The position numbers and the translations under genes were made by a program. The notes below the pieces were generated by a model. It was given only the letters and a program-made list of their open reading frames with translations. It did no database searches and was not told the DNA's origin. A DNA stretch of 8,486 nt from positions 1 through 8,486 of the forward strand of contig JAHJNP010000007.1 of NCBI GenBank assembly GCA_018820745.1, read 5' to 3'. This document shows, piece by piece, positions 7,590 through 8,486 of this stretch. The first letter of the stretch is position 1, and the number at the start of each line of letters is the position of its first letter. The stretch comes from Gammaproteobacteria bacterium (GTDB lineage: Bacteria; Pseudomonadota; Gammaproteobacteria; Burkholderiales; Thiobacillaceae).

Positions 7590-7595
7590 ATTATA
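7590..7595 (-). promoter_or_regulatory. Candidate -10 element of the mrcA promoter
   Basis: A perfect TATAAT on the minus strand, 36 bases before the mrcA start codon. This would give a leader of about 30 bases. No good -35 sits at the normal spacing; the best is TTTCCA with a spacer of only 14. The promoter may therefore be weak, activator-dependent or read by another sigma factor. The -10 sits exactly inside the loop of a CGCC-N7-GGCG inverted repeat. Confidence 0.5.
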
Positions 7596-7675
7596 GGCGT
7601 TAGTGGTGTTGGAAATTGGACACAGTTGTTCAACTCCCGTAGTGCGGCGAGAAAAAAACTGTTAAAAACCGTGTG

Positions 7676-7704
7676 TTGTTGCTAGCATCTAAAAAAAATA
7701 ATAA
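7676..7704 (+). promoter_or_regulatory. Candidate pilM promoter (low confidence)
   Basis: Two overlapping weak candidates are visible. One is an extended -10, TG-C-TAGCAT (7680-7688; 4 of 6 matches to TATAAT). The other is TTGTTG (7676-7681) with a 17-base spacer and TAATAA (7699-7704; 3 of 6). Upstream A-tracts at 7652-7668 could act as an UP element for either. The exact transcription start cannot be decided from sequence. Confidence 0.3.
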
Positions 7705-7731
7705 GAAAAGGTGCCAACTCGCAGAAGCGTA

Positions 7732-7736
7732 AAGGA
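7732..7736 (+). promoter_or_regulatory. Ribosome binding site deciding the TTG start of pilM
   Basis: AAGGA with a six-base spacer to the TTG at 7743. No ATG or GTG lies in frame between the upstream in-frame TAG (7683-7685) and the first conserved residues of PilM, so this site identifies TTG as the start. Confidence 0.7.
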
Positions 7737-7742
7737 AAACTC

Positions 7743-8486
7743 TTGCACCTTAATATCAATCTTGACTGGCTGTCTGCCAAGGGGCTACCCATCCTGGGGC
7801 TCGACATCAGTACGACTGCGGTCAAGCTGGTGGAGCTGTCCGATGCCGGAAAGGGCATGCTGCGGGTAGAGCGTTATGTCATCGAGCCTTTGCCCAAGGA
7901 TGCGGTGACGGACGGCAACATCACCAACCTCGATCAGGTGGCCGACACCCTGCGTACCGCCTGGAAAAATCTGGGCACGCGGGTCAAAAACGTCGCACTC
8001 GCGCTGCCGTCGTCGTCGGTCATCACCAAAAAGATCCTGGCGCCGGCGAGCCTGAGCGGGATCGACCTGGAAAACCAGGTGGAAACCGAGGCCAATCAGG
8101 TCATTCCCTTTTCGCTCGATGAGGTGAACCTGGACTTCCAGGTACTTGGCGAGTCATCCGGCAGCCCGGACGATGTGCAAATCCTGCTTGCTGCCGCGCG
8201 CAAGGAAAAAGTCGAAGACCGCGTGGCCGCAGTCGAGGCCGCCGGCCTCAAGGCGCTGATCATGGATGTCGAGTCCTTCGCCACGCAAACTGCGTACGAG
8301 CAGATTGCCCACCTGCTGCCCGATAGCGGTGCCGGACAGACCGTGGCGATCATCGACGTGGGGGCGCAGAACATGCATATCAACATCCTTCACGACAATG
8401 AGTCGGTTTACCTGCGCGAACACGGCTTCGGCGGCAACCAGCTCAACAACGAAATTTCGCGCCGCTACGGCATGACCAACGAAGAG
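7743..8486 (+). CDS. pilM: PilM, actin-like type IV pilus assembly protein (partial, C-terminus off the right edge)
   Basis: PilM is a cytoplasmic actin-fold ATPase-like protein that binds the N-terminal tail of PilN and, with PilN/PilO/PilP, forms the inner-membrane alignment complex of the type IV pilus. The window holds 248 codons and the frame is open at the right edge; family members have about 350 residues, so about 100 are missing. The phosphate-1 motif is LGLDISTTAVKLVEL (18-32). The second nucleotide-binding motif is AIIDVGAQN (202-210), followed by the typical YLREHGFGGNQL segment. The central QVETEANQVIPFSLDEVNLDF block is characteristic of PilM. The start is TTG at 7743, supported by an AAGGA ribosome site six bases upstream; no ATG or GTG is available. 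The divergent mrcA neighbour is the classical context, and pilN, pilO, pilP and pilQ are expected to follow outside the window. Confidence 0.95.
   Translation, partial: MHLNINLDWLSAKGLPILGLDISTTAVKLVELSDAGKGMLRVERYVIEPLPKDAVTDGNITNLDQVADTLRTAWKNLGTRVKNVALALPSSSVITKKILAPASLSGIDLENQVETEANQVIPFSLDEVNLDFQVLGESSGSPDDVQILLAAARKEKVEDRVAAVEAAGLKALIMDVESFATQTAYEQIAHLLPDSGAGQTVAIIDVGAQNMHINILHDNESVYLREHGFGGNQLNNEISRRYGMTNEE

Larger units (their letters stand above)
7554..7742. promoter_or_regulatory. Divergent mrcA/pilM intergenic region
   Basis: This 189-base stretch separates the two divergent start codons and is much richer in A and T than the genes around it. It holds the mrcA leader and a perfect TATAAT on the minus strand, two small inverted repeats (CGCC-N7-GGCG at 7585-7599 and AGTTG-TT-CAACT at 7624-7635), A-tracts at 7652-7658, 7664-7668, 7691-7698 and 7706-7709, and the pilM leader. 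No convincing open reading frame lies in it. Confidence 0.8.

Noticed and set aside
8096..8423. Minus-strand frames opposite pilM
   Set aside because: They overlap a clear PilM coding sequence and have no recognisable product.

Overview
The window looks like chromosomal DNA from a GC-rich betaproteobacterium, probably of the Nitrosomonadales/Rhodocyclales type. Two things suggest this: a PEP-CTERM/exosortase-associated exopolysaccharide (EPS) regulatory set (PrsK, PrsR and the matching sugar transferase), and the divergent mrcA/pilM pair that is conserved in Beta- and Gammaproteobacteria. The lineage is inferred from family content only; no database search was possible.

Layout. Positions 1-7553 hold five genes, all on the minus strand and read right to left: mrcA (bifunctional penicillin-binding protein 1A, 7553-5169); a conserved hypothetical with a nucleotidyltransferase-like core (5172-4597); a polyprenyl-phosphate sugar-phosphate transferase that starts EPS subunit assembly (4521-3127); prsK (membrane sensor histidine kinase, 3104-1020); and prsR (sigma-54-activating response regulator, 1023 to the left edge, incomplete). 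Both mrcA/hypothetical and prsK/prsR overlap by four bases (ATGA). The transferase and prsK are 22 bases apart. The only larger gap in the block is 75 bases (4522-4596) and holds an imperfect hairpin. On the plus strand pilM (type IV pilus assembly protein) starts at a TTG at 7743 and runs off the right edge. The AT-rich 189-base region between mrcA and pilM (7554-7742) carries the divergent promoters, several small inverted repeats and A-tracts.

How the genes work together. mrcA builds and cross-links peptidoglycan. pilM begins the pilMNOPQ operon for the pilus machine that spans that peptidoglycan. The sugar transferase loads the first sugar phosphate onto undecaprenyl phosphate, the lipid carrier also used for peptidoglycan. 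PrsK/PrsR is the two-component system that, in bacteria with PEP-CTERM sorting, is thought to control EPS and PEP-CTERM genes through sigma-54. The close packing suggests, but does not prove, shared transcription from mrcA into the EPS regulators.

The main gene families are known and I found no clearly new system. The items most worth a second look are the small mrcA-coupled protein whose nucleotidyltransferase-like motif lacks the usual aspartates, the structured 75-base gap before the transferase, and the mrcA leader, which can fold in two mutually exclusive ways. I saw no tRNA, rRNA, CRISPR array, insertion sequence or phage gene.
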